Counted from the first letter of the stretch, positions 1-5,996 are shown. The stretch is DNA of 6,001 bases from an uncultured Collinsella sp. (GCA_902475445.1 CABRZN010000112.1:1-6001), one strand, 5' to 3'. Notes: generated by a model not told the origin, from the sequence alone. Numbers and translations: made by a program.

Positions 1-255
1 AACATCAAGCGTTCTCCGCTCTGCGGCCGCAATTTTGAGTATTTCAGTGAAGACCCGTATCTGGCCGGCCATGAGGCAGTCGGCATCGTCGCCGGCGTGC
101 ACGAGGTGAGTTTCTTTGGCCAGGACGAGGAGGTCACGCTCACCCACCGCGCCACGAGCCGTCAGATCTTTGTCAACGGCGCCTTGGCGGCCGCGCAGAA
201 GCTCGTCACCCGCGAACCCGGCTTCTATACGTTCGACCAGGTCATGTTTGCCTAA
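1..255 (+). CDS. dapB: Partial ORF: GH3 beta-glucosidase fragment fused in frame to DapB C-terminus
   Basis: The frame is open from base 1 to TAA at 253-255, giving 84 residues with the N-terminus outside the window. Residues 5-21, SPLCGRNFEYFSEDPYL, are the classic glycoside hydrolase family 3 signature from the catalytic (beta/alpha)8 barrel. From about residue 30 onward (VAGVHEVSFFGQDE, then THRATSRQIF, ending EPGFYTFDQVMF) the sequence is instead the C-terminal part of 4-hydroxy-tetrahydrodipicolinate reductase (DapB), the NAD(P)H-dependent lysine/DAP enzyme. dapH begins 39 nt downstream, which fits a dapB-dapH operon. The switch lies around residues 27-35 (nt 79-105). DapB lacks its Rossmann domain here and the GH3 part lacks everything after this motif, so the encoded chimera should have neither activity. 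Family assignments are by motif recognition; whether the join is real or an assembly artefact cannot be decided from the window. Confidence 0.8.
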   Translation, partial: NIKRSPLCGRNFEYFSEDPYLAGHEAVGIVAGVHEVSFFGQDEEVTLTHRATSRQIFVNGALAAAQKLVTREPGFYTFDQVMFA

Positions 256-294
256 CCAGGTATCAACCGAATCCACCCAAAGGAGAGATAACAA

Positions 295-1014
295 ATGAGC
301 AACGCAGCCGAGATGGATGCACAGGAGATTATCAACTACATCGCCACCGCGCCCAAAAAGACGCCTGTCAAGCTGTACGTGCGCGAAAAGCCCGGCATGA
401 AGGTCCAGTGGGGCAATGCACACGTCTACGGCGGTCGTCGCGGCAAGACCGTCTTTGGCGACTGGGAGGAACTCAAGGCCATCCTCGATGCCAATGCCGA
501 TTCCATCGATTACTACGACGTCGAGAATGACTGCCGCAACTCCGCCGTCCCCATGCTCGACCTTAAGGGCATCAACGCCCGCATCGAGCCGGGCGCGATC
601 ATCCGCGACCGCGTCGAGATTGGCGACCGTGCCGTCATCATGATGGGCGCCATCATCAACATCGGCTCCGTTATCGGCGAGGGTTCCATGATCGATATGG
701 GCGCCGTCCTGGGCGGCCGCGCAACCGTGGGCAAGAACTGCCACATCGGCGCCGGCACCGTACTGGCAGGCGTCGTTGAGCCCGCGAGCGCCACGCCCGT
801 CATCATCGAGGATGATGTCATGATTGGCGCCAACGCCGTGGTCCTGGAGGGCGTGCGCGTGGGCAAGGGCGCCGTCGTGGCTGCCGGTGCCGTGTGCGTC
901 GAGGACGTCCCCGCCGGCGCCGTCGTGGCCGGTGTCCCCGCCCGCGTCATCAAGATGCGCGACGCCCAGACCGACAGCAAGACCGGCCTGGAAGAGGGCC
1001 TGCGCCAGCTCTAG
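295..1014 (+). CDS. dapH: Tetrahydrodipicolinate N-acetyltransferase (DapH/acetyl-type DapD)
   Basis: This 239-residue protein transfers an acetyl group from acetyl-CoA to 2,3,4,5-tetrahydrodipicolinate, the committed step of the acetylated diaminopimelate branch that supplies lysine and cell-wall DAP in the cytoplasm. Residues 1-85 form the alpha/beta DapH N-terminal domain. Residues 88-220 are a left-handed beta-helix built from hexapeptide repeats (IEPGAIIRD, IGDRAVIMMG, IGEGSMIDMG, VGKNCHIGAG, IEDDVMIGAN, VGKGAVVAAG), with a PVIIEDD loop and the usual VVAGVPARVIK ending. The length matches the Firmicute DapH family (about 236 residues). The start at 295 is chosen because AAAGGAGAG at 279-287 sits 7 nt upstream; the in-frame Met at codon 7 has no such site. 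It lies 39 nt after the DapB-like tail, so the two are probably cotranscribed. The deacetylase and aminotransferase of the branch are not in the window. The stop codon is followed after one base by a structured element. Confidence 0.95.
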   Translation: MSNAAEMDAQEIINYIATAPKKTPVKLYVREKPGMKVQWGNAHVYGGRRGKTVFGDWEELKAILDANADSIDYYDVENDCRNSAVPMLDLKGINARIEPGAIIRDRVEIGDRAVIMMGAIINIGSVIGEGSMIDMGAVLGGRATVGKNCHIGAGTVLAGVVEPASATPVIIEDDVMIGANAVVLEGVRVGKGAVVAAGAVCVEDVPAGAVVAGVPARVIKMRDAQTDSKTGLEEGLRQL

Positions 1015-1015
1015 G

Positions 1016-1179
1016 GTTACGCGGTTTTGACAAACCGCGTAACAAGTCGACGCTGCAAACGCCCCTAAGCGGCAATCTGACGTTCAATCGTCGGGCATGA
1101 CCAGAAGGTCAATGCCCTCCTCTTTCACGTCACCTTGCTCGCTTAGGGGCGTTTTCGCTGACTTTGCCAAAGCATCGGC
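1016..1179 (+). ncRNA. Structured 3'-UTR element, copy A (candidate structured RNA)
   Basis: Beginning 2 nt after the dapH stop, this stretch folds into nested helices. Stem 1 is perfect: GTTACGCGGTTT (1016-1027) with 1032-1043, loop TGAC. A domain is then closed by GTCGA (1046-1050) with TCGGC (1175-1179). Inside it is a perfect 14-bp helix, 1057-1070 with 1141-1154. It continues through GCAA/TTGC (1072-1075/1135-1138), a TC/CC internal loop, and TGACGT/ACGTCA (1078-1083/1127-1132). The apical hairpin is GGGCAT-GACC-AGAA-GGTC-A-ATGCCC (1093-1117). The same architecture is present at 4212-4373 with different base pairs but the same loop sequences, which argues for selection on structure. TTTT at 1152-1155 follows the long helix, so weak terminator activity is possible. 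The family is not identified; the Collinsella-1 RNA motif is a named class worth comparing, but I cannot confirm it from memory. It could instead be a structured mobile DNA element. Confidence 0.6.
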
Positions 1180-1216
1180 AGGTACTCATTGGGGACGTAC
1201 TTAAATGAGTGCCTGC
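1178..1216. repeat. REP-like hairpin carrying GGGGACGTACTT
   Basis: GCAGGTACTCATT (1178-1190) pairs with AATGAGTGCCTGC (1204-1216) over 13 positions with one T.G wobble. The loop (1191-1203) contains GGGGACGTACTT. A nearly identical unit lies at 4398-4426 and related GGGGACGTTCTT units at 1302-1345. Short hairpins with a GGGGAC-type sequence are, from general knowledge, often dispersed around genomes and associated with Y1 (RAYT) transposases; no transposase is present here, so the link is inference. The first two bases are shared with the closing helix of the upstream folded domain. Confidence 0.7.
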
Positions 1217-1221
1217 AGAAT

Positions 1222-1285
1222 GAGAGTGGATAATCTCCCGTTTTTGGCCTGCTTGGGGGCTCAAAGTGGGAGATTATCCACTCTC
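1222..1285. repeat. 18-bp perfect inverted repeat (GTGGATAATCTCCC family)
   Basis: GAGAGTGGATAATCTCCC (1222-1239) is perfectly complementary to 1268-1285, separated by a 28-nt spacer that starts with GTTTTTGG and can partly continue the helix (TTT with AAA). The same unit with 14 bp of the arm and a similar spacer lies at 4441-4496, in the same position relative to the preceding hairpin. The length and symmetry mean it would form a stable hairpin in either RNA strand. There is no 3' U-tract, so it is not a typical intrinsic terminator, although it could impede readthrough between the convergent genes. Confidence 0.75.
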
Positions 1286-1295
1286 GTCATTGGGC

Positions 1296-1351
1296 TAGTC
1301 GTTGGGGACGTTCTTGTTTGACTAGTCGTTTAAGAACGTCCCCAATGACTA
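1296..1351. repeat. 20-bp inverted repeat overlapping the stop codon of the minus-strand gene
   Basis: TAGTCGTTGGGGACGTTCTT (1296-1315) pairs with 1332-1351 over 20 positions with a single G.T wobble; the inner 14 bp (TTGGGGACGTTCTT with its complement) are perfect. The 16-nt loop contains the palindrome GACTAGTC (1320-1327), and CTAGTCGTT occurs twice (1295-1303, 1322-1330). The right arm includes 1349-1351, the TAG stop of the coiled-coil gene, so the repeat supplies or abuts its stop codon. It shares the GGGGACGT core with the hairpins at 1178 and 4398. It could act as a transcript-end stabiliser for the minus gene. Confidence 0.75.
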
Positions 1352-3112
1352 CTTGCTTGCGAACAGCCAGACTAGGATGATCGCCAGGATTGCGGCGACG
1401 ATGCAGACGATGGCGCCGGTGAATTTGATGCGTGAGTCGCGGGTACGTTCGCGCACCGCGTCCTCGGTGGCCTCGAGCTGGGCGACTTCTCGCTCGGTCT
1501 CGGCGTGTTCGGCTTTGTCTCGGGCCAAGGATCCTGCAAGCGACTCAGTGATCTCTGGGTGGTCGTGCACTTCGGTCGCCTGTCCGATGATCGACTGCGC
1601 ATGTGCGGCATCTGCTTGGGCGTTGGCGATGCTCTGCTCCTGGTCGCGGCGTGCCTTGTCCTCGGCAGTGATCTTCTCGCGCAGTTCGCGCTGACGAGTC
1701 GCGGCGGCTGTCTTCGCCGTCTGCAGCTCGTCGCGCGCGGCATCGGCTTCGGTCGTCACGGCTTGGTGCGCGCGTTTTGCGTCGGCGATAGGGGCTTGAG
1801 CCTGCTCGACGGCCTGCTCGGCTGCGGCAAGCGAGTGCTCAAGGTCGGCGGTGATGCGCGGGACATCTTCTTCGGCTTTACGCAGGGCATCTGCCGTGTC
1901 GGAAATCTGCATCGAGAGCTCGCTGGTGCGCACCGTATAGTTGGCGGGATTTGCCGAGGGATTGCGTTGCAGCTCGGCATACTCATGACGCAGCGTCTCG
2001 AGCTGGGCGCGCGTGGCGTCGACGGTTTGTTGTGCGGCGGCAATGCCGGCGTCTCGCTCTGCCTTCACCTTGTCGCGGATGCGCTTGGAATCCTCAAGAC
2101 GTCGAACGAGGCGGTTGCCGGTCTCGCGTGAGCTCGCCTCGCGGGCCTCCACGGCGTCGAGCGCGGCCTTCAGACGGAGCTCAGTCGCGTCATCCTCTGT
2201 CTTCATTTGTTCGAGCTGACCCTTGAGCTCTGTCGCTTTGGAGGCGTGGGCATCACGATCAATCTCGGCGGCCGCTGCAGTCTTTTGGGCCGTGGCAATC
2301 GCCTGGCGCTGGTCGGCGACGATCTGGTCGTAGCGGCCTGCGATATCCTGGCGCGTCTCGAGTTCCTCGGCCTGATCGGCAATGCGCTGCTCAAGTTCGG
2401 CCAAGTGGGCACGGGCATCGGCAAGTGCCTTTTTCGCGGCGTTCATCTCGCGCATGGCCGAGGCGCCCTGGGCGATAAAGGTGCCCACGGCGTTCGCGGT
2501 GTTCGAGACAGCGGTCCCCAGATCGCGGTTCGCGGCAGGGGAGTGCGGGGCGGTCGGGCGAGCGGTGTCGGCAGCGTCCGCATCGGTAGCCTGCGGCGCG
2601 GCGATATTGCCGGTGCCGCCCTCGACCACAGAAAAGCCTGCTGCGTGCGGGTCGACCGCATCAGCGCCAATCGTGGGATGCTCGAGCTGCAGAAACGAGG
2701 GCATGGCGCTGCCCTGGTCGGCAACCGGAGTCTCGCCGGGTACGAAGGTCGAGGCTGCCTCGGCGGCCTCCTCTTCCTCGGCGTCAACGTCAGCGTCGGC
2801 CACGGCGTCTTTCATCGCTTTGACGGCATCCATCATGGAGTCCATGACGGCGTCGAGCTCTTCTTCCGAAGAAACCTCGATAGGGCCCGCAGCTTGCGAA
2901 GCGGCATCCTGTACGGGGTCGTCGTCCTGAGCGGGCGCATCGTCGTTTTGCTCGCCGGCATCTTCGGCGCCGGGGGTTTCCGCCGTAGCGCTTTCGTCCA
3001 AGATGGGGTCGTCGAGGTCAATATCATCGCAGGTCACAGCGTCGGCATCTGCAGTGACGTCTGCGGAATCATCAATATGCTGTTGAGTCTGGGGGTCCAG
3101 CTCGTCTGTCAT
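1349..3112 (-). CDS. Acidic coiled-coil protein with C-terminal membrane anchor, function unknown
   Basis: This 587-residue protein is not recognised as a named family. Residues 1-190 are acidic and low in order-promoting residues (runs such as DDIDLDD, SSEEELD, DAEEEEAAEA), probably disordered. From about residue 200 to 558 it is almost entirely Ala/Glu/Gln/Arg/Lys helix with coiled-coil character, broken near residues 383-392 (RNPSANPANY) and 515-522 (VHDHPEIT). It ends in one hydrophobic helix, FTGAIVCIVAAILAIILVWL (564-583), preceded by Arg/Lys (RTRDSRIK) and followed by only FASK. This predicts a tail-anchored protein with the bulk in the cytoplasm. The start at 3112 is chosen because GAGGAG (complement of 3122-3127) lies 9 nt upstream; the Met two codons earlier leaves only 3 nt, and longer versions lack a site. 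No signal peptide, enzyme motif or cysteine pair is seen. It stands alone, divergent from the SDR gene and convergent with dapH. A structural or envelope/cytoskeletal role is only a guess. Confidence 0.85.
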   Translation of the reverse strand: MTDELDPQTQQHIDDSADVTADADAVTCDDIDLDDPILDESATAETPGAEDAGEQNDDAPAQDDDPVQDAASQAAGPIEVSSEEELDAVMDSMMDAVKAMKDAVADADVDAEEEEAAEAASTFVPGETPVADQGSAMPSFLQLEHPTIGADAVDPHAAGFSVVEGGTGNIAAPQATDADAADTARPTAPHSPAANRDLGTAVSNTANAVGTFIAQGASAMREMNAAKKALADARAHLAELEQRIADQAEELETRQDIAGRYDQIVADQRQAIATAQKTAAAAEIDRDAHASKATELKGQLEQMKTEDDATELRLKAALDAVEAREASSRETGNRLVRRLEDSKRIRDKVKAERDAGIAAAQQTVDATRAQLETLRHEYAELQRNPSANPANYTVRTSELSMQISDTADALRKAEEDVPRITADLEHSLAAAEQAVEQAQAPIADAKRAHQAVTTEADAARDELQTAKTAAATRQRELREKITAEDKARRDQEQSIANAQADAAHAQSIIGQATEVHDHPEITESLAGSLARDKAEHAETEREVAQLEATEDAVRERTRDSRIKFTGAIVCIVAAILAIILVWLFASK

Positions 3113-3406
3113 AGGCATGTGCTCCTCATCGTTGTTTGTCACCCTATGATAAAGTCTCGCGCCGACATCCCGCGCACTGCAGCAAAGTTTCAAAACGTGT
3201 TCGATGGCTCGCGTCGATAGCAAAAACTCGGCCACTTTATCCAGTTTGTACTTGACATTCCCTTCGCCGAAAGACGTTGCGCCGTTCGCCTGCCATGGGC
3301 TTTATTTTTCACTTGAACCCGCTAAAGTTGCATTTCAGCTTTTGGCGCGTGAAGTTGGATGCGCGCAGTCGACGGGCAGGCCCGTCGCGATTTGAAAGGA
3401 CTTTAT
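3113..3406. promoter_or_regulatory. Divergent intergenic region between the coiled-coil gene and the SDR gene
   Basis: These 294 bp separate two divergent starts and must hold both promoters. It is more AT-rich than the flanking genes. A consensus -35 box TTGACA is at 3252-3257 on the plus strand, but no good -10 box lies 16-18 nt after it (CGTTGC at 17). TTGAAC (3313-3318) and TAAAGT (3323-3328) are weaker plus-strand fragments. TATCAT lies on the minus strand at 3147-3152, 35 nt before the coiled-coil gene start, with no clear -35. I therefore cannot assign either promoter. Small open frames here (for example 3204-3395) lack ribosome binding sites. The recognisable structured part is the hairpin at 3370-3387. 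Confidence 0.45.
3370..3387 (+). promoter_or_regulatory. 5'-UTR hairpin just upstream of the SDR ribosome binding site
   Basis: CGACGGG (3370-3376), loop CAGG, and CCCGTCG (3381-3387) form a perfect 7-bp GC-rich hairpin that ends 7 nt before AAAGGA (3395-3400), the SDR ribosome binding site. As RNA it could modulate initiation or transcript stability. As DNA it is an 18-bp dyad of operator size close to the start codon. No U-tract follows, so it is not a terminator. Its regulatory role is inference. Confidence 0.5.
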
Positions 3407-4207
3407 ATGGGACTTTTCACTGGTAAGACCGTGATCGTTACCGGCGGCGGCAAGGCCACGCTTAAGGACGGCTCCGCTGGCTCCATCGGCTACGGCATCG
3501 ATATCGCATTTGCCAAGGAGGGCGCGAACCTTGTCATCACTGGCCGCAACGTCGCCAAGCTCGAGGCCGCCAAGGAGTCTCTCGAGGCCGAGTACGGTGT
3601 CAAGGTTCTGCCTGTTCAGGCCGATGTCTCGGCTGGTCAGGACAACGAGGCCGTCGTCCAGAACGTCATCGACAAGGCTATTGAGGAGTTCGGCCGCATC
3701 GACGCCGTCGTCAACAATGCTCAGGCCAGCGCCTCGGGCGTGACCATTGCCGATCACACCATGGACCAGTTCAACCTCGCCATTTACTCCGGTCTGTATG
3801 CCACCTACCTGTACATGCAGAAGGCCTACCCGCACCTGAAGGAGACCAAGGGCTCCGTGGTCAACTTTGCTTCGGGCGCCGGCCTGTTTGGCAACTATGG
3901 CCAGTGCAGCTACGCCGCTGCCAAGGAGGGCATCCGCGGTCTGACCCGCGTCGCTGCCAACGAGTGGGGCAAGGACGGCATCAACGTCAATATCGTTTGC
4001 CCGCTTGCTTGGACCGCCGCGCTCGAGAACTTCCAGGATGCCTATCCCGAGGCGTTCAAGGCCAACGTCCACATGCCGCCGGCGGGTCACTACGGCGACG
4101 TCGAGAAGGAGATCGGCCGCGTTGTCGTTCAGCTCTGCGGTCCCGACTTTAAGTATATGAACGGCGAGACCGTCACCCTCGAGGGTGGCATGGGCCAGCG
4201 TCCTTAG
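3407..4207 (+). CDS. Short-chain dehydrogenase, probable bile-acid 12-alpha-hydroxysteroid dehydrogenase
   Basis: This is a 266-residue classical SDR. It has a dinucleotide-binding glycine-rich region (TGGGKA at 12-17 through SIGYG at 26-30), Arg47 after the second strand (GRN, favouring NADP), ADV at 72-74, NNAQ at 103-106 in place of NNAG, Ser156 (NFASGAG), and the catalytic Tyr169/Lys173 pair (SYAAAK). From memory, the block from LKET through GLFGN, CSYAAAKEGIRGL, CPLA, LENF, and the ending DFKYM-GET-TLEGGMGQRP closely matches the clostridial NADP-dependent 12-alpha-HSDH, which oxidises the 12-alpha hydroxyl of cholic and deoxycholic acids to the ketone in the cytoplasm. Compared with that enzyme, about 8 residues (TLKDGSAG, 18-25) are inserted inside the glycine-rich loop. 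The start at 3407 has AAAGGA 6 nt upstream; the in-frame ATG at 3359 has none. It appears monocistronic: divergent gene upstream, structured element 2 nt downstream. Substrate is inferred; another steroid or a sugar alcohol is possible. Confidence 0.8.
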   Translation: MGLFTGKTVIVTGGGKATLKDGSAGSIGYGIDIAFAKEGANLVITGRNVAKLEAAKESLEAEYGVKVLPVQADVSAGQDNEAVVQNVIDKAIEEFGRIDAVVNNAQASASGVTIADHTMDQFNLAIYSGLYATYLYMQKAYPHLKETKGSVVNFASGAGLFGNYGQCSYAAAKEGIRGLTRVAANEWGKDGINVNIVCPLAWTAALENFQDAYPEAFKANVHMPPAGHYGDVEKEIGRVVVQLCGPDFKYMNGETVTLEGGMGQRP

Positions 4208-4208
4208 G

Positions 4209-4373
4209 GGTTCCGCCGTTCTACCGAACGGCGGACCGGCCGACGCTGTGCGGGCCGCATTTGGACAATCTGCCGTTCAATTTCAAGGGCGCGACCAGAA
4301 GGTCAGCGCCCTTTCATTTCACGGCACCTTGTCTCAAATGCGACCCGCTCGCTGACGTTGCCAAAATATCGGC
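4209..4373 (+). ncRNA. Structured 3'-UTR element, copy B (candidate structured RNA)
   Basis: This is the second copy of the folded domain found after dapH, again starting 2 nt after a stop codon and in the same orientation. Stem 1 is TCCGCCGTTC (4212-4221), loop TACC, with 4226-4235, flanked by a bulged GG/CC extension. The domain is closed by GCCGA/TCGGC (4239-4243/4369-4373). The long helix is GGG-CGCATTTG-GACAA (4252-4268) with 4329-4346, containing one C-A mismatch and one bulge. The same TC/CC internal loop follows, then TGCCGT/ACGGCA (4271-4276/4321-4326). The apical hairpin is GGGCGC-GACC-AGAA-GGTC-A-GCGCCC (4287-4311). Compared with copy A, the helices keep pairing although their bases differ, whereas GACGCTG, CAATCTG, TTCAAT, ACCAGAAGGTCA, TTTCAC, CACCTTG, CGCTGAC and TTGCCAAA are retained. 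Identity of the family is unknown. Confidence 0.6.
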
Positions 4374-4397
4374 GTTGCCGTGGCTGGTAAATAGCTC

Positions 4398-4426
4398 CAC
4401 TCATCGGGGACGTACTTAAATGAGTG
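4398..4426. repeat. REP-like hairpin carrying GGGGACGTACTT, second copy
   Basis: CACTCAT (4398-4404) pairs with ATGAGTG (4420-4426) around a loop containing GGGGACGTACTT (4406-4417). From 4405 to about 4463 the sequence differs from 1190-1247 at only about four positions, far closer than the folded domains upstream of each. The outer GCAGG/CCTGC extension present in the first copy is lost here. Confidence 0.7.
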
Positions 4427-4440
4427 CCCGCAGAATGAAA

Positions 4441-4496
4441 GTGGATAATCTCCCGTTTTTGGGCTGTGCTTTGGGCAAAAGTGGGAGATTATCCAC
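4441..4496. repeat. 14-bp inverted repeat (GTGGATAATCTCCC family), second copy
   Basis: GTGGATAATCTCCC (4441-4454) is perfectly complementary to 4483-4496, with the inner spacer extending the helix (TTTTG with CAAAA, 4457-4461/4476-4480). It is the counterpart of the 18-bp repeat at 1222-1285 and lies at the same distance after the GGGGACGTACTT hairpin, so the two units travel as a composite. Confidence 0.75.
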
Positions 4497-4531
4497 GCTC
4501 ATCCGGTAAGCGTCCAAAAATCCACGCTCAT
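4491..4531. repeat. 12-bp direct repeat ATCCACGCTCAT, possible decayed arm of the inverted repeat
   Basis: ATCCACGCTCAT occurs at 4491-4502, the end of the inverted-repeat arm, and again at 4520-4531. The second occurrence is preceded by CCAAAAA, so 4514-4525 reads like the complement of the left arm (GTGGAT...TTTTTGG) with its middle 9 bases removed. This suggests a shortened extra copy of the repeat end. Nothing else is seen between here and the tgt promoter. Confidence 0.45.
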
Positions 4532-4600
4532 TTGCCGTGTCCCTGCCGTATCCTCCTCGCACCAGTTTCTGTCGAGTCGGTGCTTCTTGCGGGTTGCCCG

Positions 4601-4606
4601 TATAAT
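4601..4606 (+). promoter_or_regulatory. Consensus -10 box of the tgt promoter
   Basis: TATAAT matches the sigma70-type -10 consensus exactly and stands out in GC-rich surroundings 38 nt before the tgt start codon. The -35 region is poor (CGGTGC at a 17-nt spacing), so activity may depend on another contact or an activator. Transcription would begin near 4612-4614, giving a leader of about 30 nt. Confidence 0.65.
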
Positions 4607-4643
4607 GGTTTGCGTATGAACCGCAACCAAGGAGTTCCAGTTT

Positions 4644-5783
<1,140 letters not shown>

Positions 5784-5932
5784 GGGCGACAGGCACGCTT
5801 GCAGAGCGTGGGCAACGGCAAAGGTTGAGCGGCAGCCGCTCGTCACATTCGCTGACGCCGGCTGCGCGACCGCTGACCGATGCCTTGCAAGCGCTTGATG
5901 CAACGTGGGTACCATACCGAATAGTTGATGTT
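5784..5932 (+). promoter_or_regulatory. Structured leader upstream of the next gene (possible attenuator/riboswitch-like)
   Basis: The 149 nt after tgt fold extensively. CACGCT/AGCGTG forms a hairpin (5794-5810). One long stem is built from GGT/ACC (5823-5825/5876-5878), AGCGG/CCGCT (5828-5832/5870-5874), CAGCCG/CGGCTG (5833-5838/5859-5864) and CGTCA/TGACG (5841-5845/5853-5857), with an asymmetric CGCGA internal loop. CGCTTGCA (5796-5803) can alternatively pair with TGCAAGCG (5886-5893), which itself can pair as TTGCA/TGCAA (5885-5889/5899-5903). CCGAA/TTCGG (5917-5921/5931-5935) would compete with the terminator arm. TGGGTACC (5906-5913) faintly recalls the T-box core TGGNACC but does not match it exactly, and no convincing specifier loop is seen. 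The ligand, if any, is unknown. Confidence 0.45.
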
Positions 5933-5980
5933 CGGGCGGGTGTTTGGCGCATGGCGTCGACCCCGCCCGTTTTTCTTTTT
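5933..5980 (+). terminator. Intrinsic terminator immediately before the next gene
   Basis: CGGGCGGG (5933-5940) pairs perfectly with CCCGCCCG (5962-5969), followed by TTTTTCTTTTT (5970-5980). The hairpin has a 21-nt loop. It may end tgt transcripts, but it sits only 6 nt before the ribosome binding site of the next gene, so it more likely serves as, or doubles as, an attenuator in that gene's leader. Confidence 0.85.
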
Positions 5981-5996
5981 CTCGATAGGAGTACCC

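Noticed and set aside
1016..1351. CRISPR array
   Set aside because: The repeats are palindromic units of different types without regular spacing or spacers, and no cas gene is present.
2207..3220. Long open frame on the plus strand opposite the coiled-coil gene
   Set aside because: It is antisense to a gene with a good ribosome binding site and coherent protein architecture; the openness comes from GC-rich codon bias and the translation has no recognisable features.
3252..3257. TTGACA as the -35 box of a complete SDR promoter
   Set aside because: The expected -10 position (3275-3280) reads CGTTGC, and no better box is found at 16 or 18 nt spacing.
3204..3395. 63-codon plus-strand frame in the divergent intergenic region
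   Set aside because: There is no ribosome binding site before its ATG, the composition is unlike a coding region, and it overlaps the promoter/5'-UTR region of the SDR gene.
3335..4090. 251-codon minus-strand frame opposite the SDR gene
   Set aside because: It is a mirror of a well-supported enzyme gene; repetitive L/V/G/D composition is typical of antisense frames of high-GC genes.
5906..5913. T-box core motif
   Set aside because: TGGGTACC has an extra or altered base relative to TGGNACC, its flanks do not form the standard antiterminator helix, and no specifier loop is visible. It is kept only as a weak possibility in the leader finding.
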